DNA of 41,187 bases. Source: Phycisphaeraceae bacterium. Lineage in GTDB: Bacteria; Planctomycetota; Phycisphaerae; Phycisphaerales; Zrk34. The notes below the pieces were generated by a model. It searched no databases. It had not been told where the DNA came from and saw nothing but the letters and a program-made list of their open reading frames with translations. Location: the NCBI GenBank assembly GCA_028282685.1, contig JANQHK010000026.1:1-41187 (forward strand), in the 5' to 3' direction. The stretch's first letter is position 1. Each line of letters begins with the position of its first letter. This document shows positions 25,240 through 33,208 of this stretch, one piece after another. A program made the position numbers and the translations under genes.

Positions 25240-25267
25240 TCACACAATCCCCTTCTCGCCCAGCCAG
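25240..25267. repeat. 28-bp direct repeat, right copy (3' end of trxB)
   Basis: Identical to 24489-24516, starting at the trxB stop codon. The distance between copies is 751 bp and the interval contains only vapBC with its promoter. This has the look of an insertion that regenerated the target gene end. Confidence 0.95.
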
Positions 25268-26271
25268 CGTTCGGCGTCGATGGCAGCCCGGCAACCCATG
25301 CCCGCCGCCGTGATCGCCTGGCGGTACACGTGGTCGGCCACGTCTCCTGCCGCGAACACGCCTTCCACGTTGGTCATCGATCGGCCGGGGGCCGGAAGCT
25401 GGATATACCCGGTCTCGTCGGTATCGATCTGGCCGTCCAGGAACCCGGTGATCGGGATGTGCCCCAGCGCCATGAACAGTCCGCCGAGTTCCAGCTCCTC
25501 TTCTTCCTGGGTGTCGGAATGGAAGAGGGTGAGGCCGGTGATTTTTTCGTCGCCGTGGATTTCCTTGATCTGCTTTTTCCAAAGGATTTCGATCTTGGGA
25601 TTGTCGAAAGCGCGCTGCTGCATGATCTTGCTGGCGCGCAACGCATCGCGTCGGACGATCATGTAGACCTTCGAGGCGAACTTGGTGAGGTAGACCGCTT
25701 CTTCGACGGCCGAATCTCCCCCGCCGACCACGCCCACCGGCACATCGCGGAACATCGGCAGGGCTCCATCGCAGACCGCACAGGCGCTGACGCCCCCGCC
25801 GGTGGTCGCCAGACGGTGCTCGCTTTCCAGTCCCAGCCAGCGCGCCTTGGCGCCGGTGGCGATGATCAGCGCGTGGGTATCGCATTCGAAGTTGTTATCG
25901 CCGACGACACGGAACGGCCGCTTGGACAGATCGAGCGAGGCGACGTTCTGGAACGGCGAGAACAGGCCGCCGGAGACGTCTTCGCCGCCGAGGATTTCCT
26001 TATCGCCGACAACGCGGGTATCGAATCGCATGGCCTGTTGGAAGAAGGTCTGCATCATCTCCGGCCCCCGGATGCCCTGGGGGAAACCGGGGTAATTTTC
26101 GACGTCGGTGGTGAGCATGAGCTGCCCACCGGGCATGAGATCCTTTCCGGCAGCGCGACCGGGGAAGACCAGCGGCCGCAGGTTGGCCCGGGCTGCGTAA
26201 ATGGCGGCGGTCCAGCCGGCCGGTCCCGATCCGATGATCACCACATTTTCCACGCCGTTCGATTCACTCAT
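25240..26271 (-). CDS. trxB: Thioredoxin reductase
   Basis: A 343-residue flavoprotein that reduces thioredoxin with NADPH. FAD site GSGPAGWTAAIYAARA (14-29), redox pair C164-x-x-C167 (SACAVCDGA), NADPH-binding GVVGGGDSAVEEA, and the C-terminal FAD motif GVFAAGDVADHVYRQAITAA are all in order. It is slightly longer than usual (about 310-320) because of short insertions. ATG at 26271 with GGAG 8 nt upstream. Its last 28 bp are duplicated beyond vapBC. Divergent from the gene at 26390; a 118-bp gap must hold both promoters. Confidence 0.97.
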   Translation of the reverse strand: MSESNGVENVVIIGSGPAGWTAAIYAARANLRPLVFPGRAAGKDLMPGGQLMLTTDVENYPGFPQGIRGPEMMQTFFQQAMRFDTRVVGDKEILGGEDVSGGLFSPFQNVASLDLSKRPFRVVGDNNFECDTHALIIATGAKARWLGLESEHRLATTGGGVSACAVCDGALPMFRDVPVGVVGGGDSAVEEAVYLTKFASKVYMIVRRDALRASKIMQQRAFDNPKIEILWKKQIKEIHGDEKITGLTLFHSDTQEEEELELGGLFMALGHIPITGFLDGQIDTDETGYIQLPAPGRSMTNVEGVFAAGDVADHVYRQAITAAGMGCRAAIDAERWLGEKGIV

Positions 26272-26389
26272 TGAAAGTTCTCCATGGGAAAAGCCATGTT
26301 AGCAGCGTCACGGGCCGATGTCTCGGCGTCTGTGATTTGCCGCTACAATGCTTCGCATAGGTCATTGCAATCCATAACGGCGAATCACC

Positions 26390-26959
26390 ATGAGTCAATT
26401 GTCCGGTTCCGGCTACGACGTTTCCAAACCCAGCGGTGTCTGCGCGCTGACCGGCGCGGCGCTGAATCCCGGCGACCGATATTACGCCACGCTCTGCGAA
26501 GCCGGCGAGGGCTTCGAGCGCCGGGACGTTCTGGCGTCGGCCTGGGAAGACGGCCAACGCCCGGAAAATCTGTTCAGCTACTGGAAAGCCGTCATCCCCC
26601 AGCCCGATGAGAAGAAAAAGCTGTTCATGGACGATACGGTGTTGCTGAGTCTGCTGCGTCGGCTGGAAGATGCCGAACAGCCGATCCGCATCGCGTTCCG
26701 GTTCGTGCTGATGCTGATCCTGATGCGCAAGAAGATGCTGCGTTACGACCGCACGGAACGGCGGCTCCTGAACAACGAGGCCGGCCAAAACGTCGAACAG
26801 GACTGGTGGTTCCTCACCCCCAAGCTGGATCCGACCAAAGGCCCGCTGGGCAAATGGAACGAGGACGAAACCATCGAGGTAATCGATCCGCATCTCGACG
26901 AGCAAGGCATACGCGACGTGACCGATCAACTGAGCGAAATACTCCAGGCGGAACTATGA
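26390..26959 (+). CDS. Conserved hypothetical protein with Cys-containing N-terminus
   Basis: A 189-residue soluble protein that I do not recognise by name. The N-terminus SGVCALTGAALNPGDRYYAT resembles a small zinc-ribbon-like or treble-clef start with few Cys. The middle contains a helical segment (LLSLLRRLEDAEQPIRIAFRFVLMLILMRKKML), and the end has a WWFLTPKLDPTKGPLGKW motif followed by an acidic tail. It overlaps the next gene by 4 bp (ATGA, 26956-26959), so the two are coupled. A TACAAT hexamer (26344-26349) may be its -10. Similar proteins occur in planctomycetes as far as I recall, without known function. Confidence 0.75.
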   Translation: MSQLSGSGYDVSKPSGVCALTGAALNPGDRYYATLCEAGEGFERRDVLASAWEDGQRPENLFSYWKAVIPQPDEKKKLFMDDTVLLSLLRRLEDAEQPIRIAFRFVLMLILMRKKMLRYDRTERRLLNNEAGQNVEQDWWFLTPKLDPTKGPLGKWNEDETIEVIDPHLDEQGIRDVTDQLSEILQAEL

Positions 26960-27930
26960 TTTTGCGAATTACGGATTTTCAATCGCGGGTTGGAATCGGA
27001 CTGTGGGCCGTGACCGCTGTGCTGCTGGTCGGCTGCCCGGCTCCCAACGATCGCGATCTGCACAAGGGGCTCCAGGAAGCCGAGGCGCGCTTGAGTTACC
27101 CCGAGTTCGCCCGGGCGTACAACCGGCGCGTGGCGAAGATCGAACGGCTGTGGTCGCGCGTGACCATGGAAGTCCGCTGGACCGACGAAGACGGCAGGAA
27201 ACAATTCGAGCAGGGCGACGGGCAACTGATCGTTCGCAAACCCAACGAACTGGCGCTGGCGATCGGTCGGCTGGGCAACACGATGTACTGGCTGGGCTGC
27301 GATGCCGAGCGTTACTGGATGTTTGATCTGAATCCGCCGGAGGATCAGCCGAAGACGGCCTACATCGGCTCGCGCGCCTTGGCGCATACGCATCGCCTGC
27401 CCCTGCCGATCAATCCCAATCACCTGCTGGGCATGCTGGGCATCCAGGCGCTGCCCACGGATGCGCACGAAGGGCACATGCACTGGCACAACAACGGCAC
27501 GGAGGGCATGCTGCATACGCATTTCGTGCAGATCAACGACACGCAGCAAGGCGCGATCGATCCCGCGCAGCTGGTGCAATCGCGCGTGGTATTCGATGTG
27601 CCCGGCCGACGCCTGCGCGAGCGCGTCGCCGTGCGCGGCGAAGATGACCTGCTGCTCCGCAGCACGTTGTCGAAGTACAAGCCGTTGAAACGGGTCAACC
27701 AACCGCCGGGCGCATTTCCCGATGTGGCCACGCGCTTCGAGATGGAACTGCCGCCCCAGAAGGCGCGCCTCTCGCTGACGCTGAGCGAACTGACCGACGA
27801 CCCGAAGAAGATCAAGGATGTGCAATTCGATCCGGCCAAGTTGATCCGGATGCTCAAGGTCGCACGTGTAATCGATCTCGATCGCGCCGATCGGCCCGGC
27901 GATGCCCCCGCCAATTCGGCCGCACCCTGA
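26956..27930 (+). CDS. Hypothetical lipoprotein
   Basis: A 324-residue predicted lipoprotein. The start is ATG at 26956, overlapping the preceding stop. The signal segment ends in the lipobox LLVGC at about residues 24-28. The mature part has features of LolA/LolB-like lipoprotein carriers: paired beta strands such as LWSRVTMEVRWTDEDG, GDGQLIVRKPNELALAIG and a YWMFDL strand; that comparison is by pattern only. Later strands include RVVFDVPGRRLRERVAVRG, and the C-terminus is Asp/Ala/Pro-rich. Coupling to the hypothetical protein upstream suggests a shared envelope task. It is followed after 35 bp by the RDD-domain gene. Confidence 0.75.
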   Translation: MILRITDFQSRVGIGLWAVTAVLLVGCPAPNDRDLHKGLQEAEARLSYPEFARAYNRRVAKIERLWSRVTMEVRWTDEDGRKQFEQGDGQLIVRKPNELALAIGRLGNTMYWLGCDAERYWMFDLNPPEDQPKTAYIGSRALAHTHRLPLPINPNHLLGMLGIQALPTDAHEGHMHWHNNGTEGMLHTHFVQINDTQQGAIDPAQLVQSRVVFDVPGRRLRERVAVRGEDDLLLRSTLSKYKPLKRVNQPPGAFPDVATRFEMELPPQKARLSLTLSELTDDPKKIKDVQFDPAKLIRMLKVARVIDLDRADRPGDAPANSAAP

Positions 27931-27965
27931 TGCAACGAATCGTTTGATCCGGTATCCTTGACCGA

Positions 27966-29570
27966 ATGAACGGTGTTCCCGGACATTCTTCCTTCCCACG
28001 TCGCATCCTCAGCATGATGGCGGGACTGGCCTTCGGTGCATGTCTGGCACTGGGCTTGGCCGCGCTGGCGCAGGACGATGCGCCCCCGCCTCCACCGGAG
28101 CCGAACGAGGCGGCGACGATCAAGCCGGCCCTGATGGTCACGGGCACGGAAGAACATCTCTGGCTGGTGCACCGAGTCGACGGCGACCCCGCGTTGTTGC
28201 ATCGGCATCGCCGCTTCGATCCGAACACGCTCTACGAAGTGTGCAAACTCGACCGGATGCCCGCAGCCATCGCGGCGCAGGAAAATGACCTGTACCTGGT
28301 CGATCCCGATGGCAGCATGTTCGGCATCGGCTACGTGCACGATCCCCCGCAAGGCACGTCGCCGTACGCGCCTACGACCCATCCGCGCCTGCCCCTGGCC
28401 CAGGGCGAACGGTTGATCGATCTGGCCGCCGGGCGTCGCCAGGTCCATGCCCTGATCGCCGGGCCGACCACCGACGAAGCGCCCCACGGATCGCTGCGCC
28501 TGCTGGCCAAAGCCGGGCTGGATTGGCAGCCGGTCGAACTGCCGCCGTCGTTGAATGCCGCCGATGCGCCCGCGATGCAGATCATTCCCCGGCGTGAAGA
28601 TGTCCTGACATTGGCTTACCGGGCGCCGGAGCAGGGCAAACTGATGCTCGACTCACAACAACCCGAGGGATGGCGGAGCAAATCGTACCGCTTGGCCGCC
28701 CCCCCGCAATTTCAGTTGGTGGTCGCGATCCAGCATGCCGTGGCGATCTTTCGGGACGGGGACGTCTGGCAGGTCCACGCGTTGCGCGAAGGCAAGGCGG
28801 TGCCGCTGGCCTGCCCGCCGTCGCAGCAGATCGGCAACCGCACGCTGCGCGCAACCGGGCGCGGAGAATGGGTGGACCTGATCCTGATGAACGGCGAAGG
28901 CGAATTGGCGCATGCCCGGATCGACCCGCGCGCCCCGGCCGGCGCCGCGCCGCCGATCCACCCGCTGACCGCCAAACCGAGACCGGCGCAGGAGCTGGAG
29001 TTCGGCCAGGCGGTGATGATCGCGGCGCTGATGGCGATGACGTTTCTCATGCTTTACAACTGGAAACGTGACCCGAAGACCGGCATCGTGCGGCTGCCCG
29101 CTCAATGGCAGGCATGCGATTTACCCCGGCGCGTGCTCGCGGCATGGATTGATATGGCCCCGGCCCTGCTGGTCGGCTGGCTGATCAGCGGACTGGAGCA
29201 CCCGCTCGCCGTGACCGAGAATTGGCCGGTCTTCGGCGGAGATTGGGAGCAATGGCGGCCCGCGGTCTTCACCCTCGGAACCTTTCTGGTGCACACCACG
29301 ATCGGCGAAATGTTTTCCGGTACTTCCCTCGGCAAGGCCTGCATGCGCTGTCGCATCGTGACCAACCACGGCCGGCCGCCGGACCTCTGGCAGGTCCTGA
29401 TGCGCAACGCGCTCAAACTGCTTGAGGTGATCCTCCTGTTTCCGTTGGTCCTGATCGTGCTCACCCCATTCAAGCAGCGGTTGGGAGATTTGATCGCGCG
29501 CACCGTCGTCGTGTGCAAGGCCGAGCCCCGGGCCGAACAGAAAGACGAACAAGACCATTCAGAAATTTGA
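27966..29570 (+). CDS. RDD-domain membrane protein with large N-terminal extracytoplasmic domain
   Basis: A 534-residue protein. It has a signal peptide or anchor (about 14-36, LAFGACLALGLAALAQ), a Pro/Glu-rich spacer, then about 300 residues of beta-rich sequence with WxxxR and LxLxHR strands suggestive of a propeller-like domain. A membrane helix follows near 343-362 (AVMIAALMAMTFLMLYN), then a C-terminal RDD domain (about 385-520) with PRRVLAAWIDMAPALLVGW, GTSLGKACMRCRIV and QRLGDLIARTVVV. RDD proteins are membrane proteins of mostly unknown, sometimes transport-linked, function. The start is the ATG at 27966; a TATCCT hexamer 7 nt before it may be a -10. Fusion to a large sensor-like domain is the notable part. 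Confidence 0.8.
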   Translation: MNGVPGHSSFPRRILSMMAGLAFGACLALGLAALAQDDAPPPPPEPNEAATIKPALMVTGTEEHLWLVHRVDGDPALLHRHRRFDPNTLYEVCKLDRMPAAIAAQENDLYLVDPDGSMFGIGYVHDPPQGTSPYAPTTHPRLPLAQGERLIDLAAGRRQVHALIAGPTTDEAPHGSLRLLAKAGLDWQPVELPPSLNAADAPAMQIIPRREDVLTLAYRAPEQGKLMLDSQQPEGWRSKSYRLAAPPQFQLVVAIQHAVAIFRDGDVWQVHALREGKAVPLACPPSQQIGNRTLRATGRGEWVDLILMNGEGELAHARIDPRAPAGAAPPIHPLTAKPRPAQELEFGQAVMIAALMAMTFLMLYNWKRDPKTGIVRLPAQWQACDLPRRVLAAWIDMAPALLVGWLISGLEHPLAVTENWPVFGGDWEQWRPAVFTLGTFLVHTTIGEMFSGTSLGKACMRCRIVTNHGRPPDLWQVLMRNALKLLEVILLFPLVLIVLTPFKQRLGDLIARTVVVCKAEPRAEQKDEQDHSEI

Positions 29571-29637
29571 CCGGATGACATGAATCGTTATGTCATCCGT
29601 ATCTTTCAGCGTGTCCTGTTCATCCCGCCGACAAAAA

Positions 29638-29805
29638 TCAACTTTCAAGCTCGGCCTGTTCGTTGAGGTATTGCTGGAACTCGCCCACCTTGTAGGAAAT
29701 GAAACAGAAGGCGTGGTGCAGAGCCAGCCACTCGATATCTTCCGGATCGCCTTCGGCATCCTTGCGGAGGCGGTTCATCTCGGCCAACAACGGTTCGGCT
29801 TTCAT
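29638..29805 (-). CDS. Small unrecognised protein, 55 aa
   Basis: Below usual length cutoffs but convincing: ATG at 29805 with GGAG 6 nt upstream (a second ATG two codons earlier is also possible) and a TGA at 29638-29640. The protein is acidic and helical: MKAEPLLAEMNRLRKD at the start, then EDIEWLALHHAFCFIS, YKVGEFQQYLNEQ and a final AELES. Codon use matches its neighbours. It lies downstream of the ThuA/DUF6807 gene on the same strand, beyond the hairpin at 29821-29843. No function can be assigned. Confidence 0.6.
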   Translation of the reverse strand: MKAEPLLAEMNRLRKDAEGDPEDIEWLALHHAFCFISYKVGEFQQYLNEQAELES

Positions 29806-29820
29806 GGTCATCTCCAGCAG

Positions 29821-29850
29821 AAAAAGGTGTCAGGAACCTTTTTTCTTTTT
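29821..29850. repeat. REP-like palindrome acting as terminator
   Basis: AAAAAGGT (29821-29828), a 7-nt loop, and ACCTTTTT (29836-29843), with more T up to 29850. The core GGTGTCAGGAACC resembles a palindrome that I recall as scattered through many bacterial genomes, often near REP-associated (RAYT) transposases; none is present here. The A- and T-runs make it a plausible intrinsic terminator on both strands, ending the ThuA/DUF6807 mRNA 2 bp after its stop. Confidence 0.6.
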
Positions 29851-29852
29851 TG

Positions 29853-31604
29853 TCACTTCTTAACGTACTCGGCATGCGCTTTTTTCAGTTGCGCCGCATC
29901 CCAGCGGCCGGGGTGGACGATCACGCGGTAGCGCAACGTCATGCTTTCGCCGGCGGGAAGTACGTGGGGCTTGAGGCAGACCACCGCCGGGCTGAAGAAG
30001 TTCATCGACTTGCCGCGGGTGGCGTACACGGGCGTGGGGTGATTGAGGTTTTCCGGGTGATCGCAGATGGCGACGCCGTACGGCTTTCCGGCGACCACGG
30101 CGTTGAAATCCATCGCGGCGGCGCGGCCCTGGTAATTGCCCGGGCCCTCGAACTTGGCCGGGCCTTCGGTGGTGGTCACCTGCGGTTCGACCAGTCCATC
30201 GATCAACCGCAAGGTCAAGCCCCCGTAACCGCCCCACGTCTTTCCGCCCGGCTCATCGGGCAGCGGCGTGCGGCTCAGTTCCACATCCTTCTCACCCGCG
30301 GTAAACGTGCAGTTCCAGTCCATGTAGTAAACGCCGTCGGCATCCGGGGGCGCCACTTCGATGATGCGCTTTTCGGTCATCACCGTCTTCTTGTCGTGCG
30401 GATGGTAGGCCAGGTCGATTTCAAACGTTGCCGCACCGCCGTCGCGCGTCTGCATTTTCAGCTCGACCACGTCGGTGCGGCCCTTGCTGACGTGCCGGCG
30501 ATCTTCCTCCCAGTAGTTCACGCCGTTGATCTTCTTCCAGTTGAACCACAGCCCGTAATGCCAGATGTGATCGGGCGGATTGAGCCACGTCAGCGTCGGC
30601 CCGCCCGGCACGGCGAGCGGATGGAAGAAGGGCTTGCCGATTTTCCGGTTTGGATTGAACTGCCAGACGGTTTGCCCCTCATGCTTCAAGGTGATGATTT
30701 CGTTCCTCACCTTCCACGTGTATTTGGCATCGGTCGTTGATATCGCCGAGGAATCGAACTTGAAGTTCGGCGGGATTGAGACGCCGCCGTTCTTCGGCAT
30801 GAGCTTGGCTTCTTTCAGTTGCTCGGCGGTGGTGGGCAGGTTCTTCGGCGCCGGCAGGGTCACTTCGCCCGTGGCCGCCCATTGGACGCAGCGGCGCATC
30901 AAGGCCTTGAACGCCGGATGCTTCATCTTCGCCGCATCGTGTCCGAGCACGTTGTACACGCACCGCCCCTTGCCGAACCGGTCGACCATCAAACTCGGCT
31001 CCCAACGGTCGGTGCCTTTGAACTCGCTTGACGAATAACTGCTCATCAGCACGGTCGCATTGTCCTGCATGTCAATCTTGTGCCACAGTTCTTCGAAAAT
31101 GAGAAACGGCGTCAGGCCGCGCGTGATCGGATGCTCTTGGTCGACGCGCATCGTGAAGGCGTGATGTTTGCCGTGGCCGGTGCCGCCCCGCCACGTGCCC
31201 AGACAGATTTTCTGGTACTCCGGCCATTTGTAGAAGCTGCTGGAGCCGGCGTGCACCACGACGTGCCCCCCGCCGCGCTTCACGAAATCGACATAGGCCC
31301 GCCGCGCTTCGGCGGACCACCGCTCCTTGCCTTTTTCGCCCTTGGCCCTGAACGTGTTGTAATTGCTGACAATCGCGTGGTACGGCTTGAGCTGCGCCGC
31401 GGTGAGCTGCTCCGGCTGCTCGGTGACTTGCACTTCACACAAGCCATCGGCTTCAAGAACGGCCTTGATCTCCGGCGTGGTTTGCCGCCAATTGTGGTTG
31501 TTGTCGCCGGAGATGATCAACACGCGGATCGGCTTGGCCTGCGCTGCGGCCGAAAACACAACGAGCAGAAGGGTAAGAAAAACGCAATGGGCGATACGGT
31601 TCAT
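29853..31604 (-). CDS. Secreted ThuA-like and DUF6807 (PmoA) two-domain protein
   Basis: A 583-residue protein from ATG 31604 (MNRIAHCVFL), signal peptide 1-23 ending AQAKP. Residues 25-250 are a ThuA-like class I glutamine-amidotransferase fold (IRVLIISGDNNHNW, YHAIVSNYNTF, GGGHVVVHAGSSSFY, GKGRCVYNVLGHD). Residues about 275-575 match the DUF6807/PmoA family (HPLAVPGGPTLTWLNPPDHIWHYGLWF, MDWNCTFTAG, YGVAICDHPENLNHP). Both families occur in bacteria that break down complex sugars, and PmoA-like proteins are of unproven enzymatic role. The fused order is common in planctomycetes to my knowledge. The next gene upstream (31726) has its own terminator, so this is a separate transcript. Confidence 0.9.
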   Translation of the reverse strand: MNRIAHCVFLTLLLVVFSAAAQAKPIRVLIISGDNNHNWRQTTPEIKAVLEADGLCEVQVTEQPEQLTAAQLKPYHAIVSNYNTFRAKGEKGKERWSAEARRAYVDFVKRGGGHVVVHAGSSSFYKWPEYQKICLGTWRGGTGHGKHHAFTMRVDQEHPITRGLTPFLIFEELWHKIDMQDNATVLMSSYSSSEFKGTDRWEPSLMVDRFGKGRCVYNVLGHDAAKMKHPAFKALMRRCVQWAATGEVTLPAPKNLPTTAEQLKEAKLMPKNGGVSIPPNFKFDSSAISTTDAKYTWKVRNEIITLKHEGQTVWQFNPNRKIGKPFFHPLAVPGGPTLTWLNPPDHIWHYGLWFNWKKINGVNYWEEDRRHVSKGRTDVVELKMQTRDGGAATFEIDLAYHPHDKKTVMTEKRIIEVAPPDADGVYYMDWNCTFTAGEKDVELSRTPLPDEPGGKTWGGYGGLTLRLIDGLVEPQVTTTEGPAKFEGPGNYQGRAAAMDFNAVVAGKPYGVAICDHPENLNHPTPVYATRGKSMNFFSPAVVCLKPHVLPAGESMTLRYRVIVHPGRWDAAQLKKAHAEYVKK

Positions 31605-31663
31605 GGTAGACCTCGCTTGCAGGGATTGGCCGGGCACAGGTCCTCATCATAACACCAACAAAG

Positions 31664-31697
31664 AAAAACGGGACGAGATAAAGACGCCTCGCCCCGT
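31664..31697 (-). terminator. Intrinsic terminator of the FucP-like gene
   Basis: Minus strand: ACGGGGCGAG (31688-31697) pairs with CTCGTCCCGT (31668-31677) with one wobble, 10-nt loop, followed by five T (31668-31664). It lies 28 bp after the transporter stop. Confidence 0.75.
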
Positions 31698-31725
31698 GGG
31701 ATTCTGTCATGGCATGCCGCTGCCG

Positions 31726-33102
31726 CTACTGTTCAGCGGCTGCCTCGGCGGACAGGTCCTTGCGGCATGCCTTGAGGCCGTAGTAGGCGATCACGACGAA
31801 GCAGAACGCCGGGACGAAGTAGGCCACGTTGATCCCGTAGCTGTCCGAGACCTGGCCTTGAACGAAGGTGATCACCGCGCCACCTGCAATCGCGGCGATG
31901 ACACCGGCGCCACCCAGTTTGGTGTCCTTACCCAAGCCGCGCACCGCCAGACCGAAGATCGTCGGGAACATCAGCGACATGCAGGCCGAGATGCCCACCA
32001 GCGCCACACAACCAATCACGCCACCGGCCAGGGCGACGATCGCGCTGAAGACAATGGCCAGGATCGAAAGGTAACCGAGCAGGTGACCGGGAGTGATGAA
32101 CTTCATTAACCACGTGCATACAAACCGCGAAGAGACGAACACGATAATGCCCGCAAGGTACCAGGAGTTGCCCAGACTTTCCGCGGTCACACCGGCACCG
32201 GCGGCTTCGGCCTTGGCCTGCAGATCCAACTCCTGCATGCAGTAGCGAATGGTGTATGACCACACGCCGATCTGTGCACCCACATAGAAGAACTGGGCCA
32301 CCACGCCCCACACATAGTGACGGTTTCGGAGCAGGCGGCCGATGGTCGGGAAGAAATCCACACGCTTGTCTTCTTCCTGTGCCTTGGGCATCTTCGTGAC
32401 GGCAATGGCAATCCACGTTAATAACAGAACAAAGCCCACCGCCACATAGGTCATTGTAACCGCGTTGAGTTCTTTGCCCTGAAGTATTTCCAGCTGGGCC
32501 GGGTCCATGGCCTTGCGCTGCTCTTCGGTGGCTTTACCCAGATGCTGGAGGATAAAAAATTTGCTGACGATGATCCCCGCGATCGAACCGATCGGGTTGA
32601 ACGATTGAGCCAGATTCAACCGCCTCGTGCCGGTTTCCTCCGGGCCCATGGCCACGATGTACGGATTGGCCGCCGTTTCCAGGAAAGACAGCCCGGCGAA
32701 CAGAACCCAGATCGCCAGCAGGAAAAAGTAGTAAGTGAGCTGGGGTGAGGATTCGTGGCTGAGCATCGCCGGATAGAAGCTCAAAGCGCCGATGACGTAG
32801 AGTCCCAGCCCCACCAGCACACCCGTCTTGTAGTTGAACTTCTTGATGAAGATCGCGGCGGGAAAGGCGATGATGCCATACCCGCCCAGGTAGCACACGA
32901 CCTGAATCCACGAGGTCTTCGCGTCCGTCATGCTCATGATGCGCTTGAACGCGGCGAGCAGGGTGTCGGTCATGTTGTTGGCCAAACCCCACCAGGCGAA
33001 CAAACTGGTCAACAGGATGAAAGGGATGAGAATGCCGGCAGGCAAAGTCTTGGCATGAGACGGCTTGCCGAGCAGTTCGGCGGCGGTGTCGGAATCGTTC
33101 AT
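31726..33102 (-). CDS. MFS sugar:proton symporter, FucP family
   Basis: A 458-residue major facilitator protein with about 12 membrane helices. The FucP/glucose-galactose permease signature is present: FAWWGLANNMTDTLL near residue 35, and FLETAANPYIVAMGPEETGT then RRLNLAQSFNPIGSI around 140-172. Residues about 190-220 and the central loop (KMPKAQEEDKRVDFF) are typical. The substrate could be L-fucose or another monosaccharide. ATG at 33102 with AGGAG upstream. It is a single-gene unit with a strong terminator. Together with the hydrolase at the left edge and the ThuA/DUF6807 protein it suggests sugar uptake from a degraded polysaccharide. Confidence 0.9.
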   Translation of the reverse strand: MNDSDTAAELLGKPSHAKTLPAGILIPFILLTSLFAWWGLANNMTDTLLAAFKRIMSMTDAKTSWIQVVCYLGGYGIIAFPAAIFIKKFNYKTGVLVGLGLYVIGALSFYPAMLSHESSPQLTYYFFLLAIWVLFAGLSFLETAANPYIVAMGPEETGTRRLNLAQSFNPIGSIAGIIVSKFFILQHLGKATEEQRKAMDPAQLEILQGKELNAVTMTYVAVGFVLLLTWIAIAVTKMPKAQEEDKRVDFFPTIGRLLRNRHYVWGVVAQFFYVGAQIGVWSYTIRYCMQELDLQAKAEAAGAGVTAESLGNSWYLAGIIVFVSSRFVCTWLMKFITPGHLLGYLSILAIVFSAIVALAGGVIGCVALVGISACMSLMFPTIFGLAVRGLGKDTKLGGAGVIAAIAGGAVITFVQGQVSDSYGINVAYFVPAFCFVVIAYYGLKACRKDLSAEAAAEQ

Positions 33103-33208
33103 GGACGCGCTCCTGTCGTGAAGGGCTCGGCGGCTGTGACCGTGAGGGCCGAGGGTGGCCTATTAGGATACGGTGAAATCGCGCAAACGCAATCTCAATC
33201 TACACATC

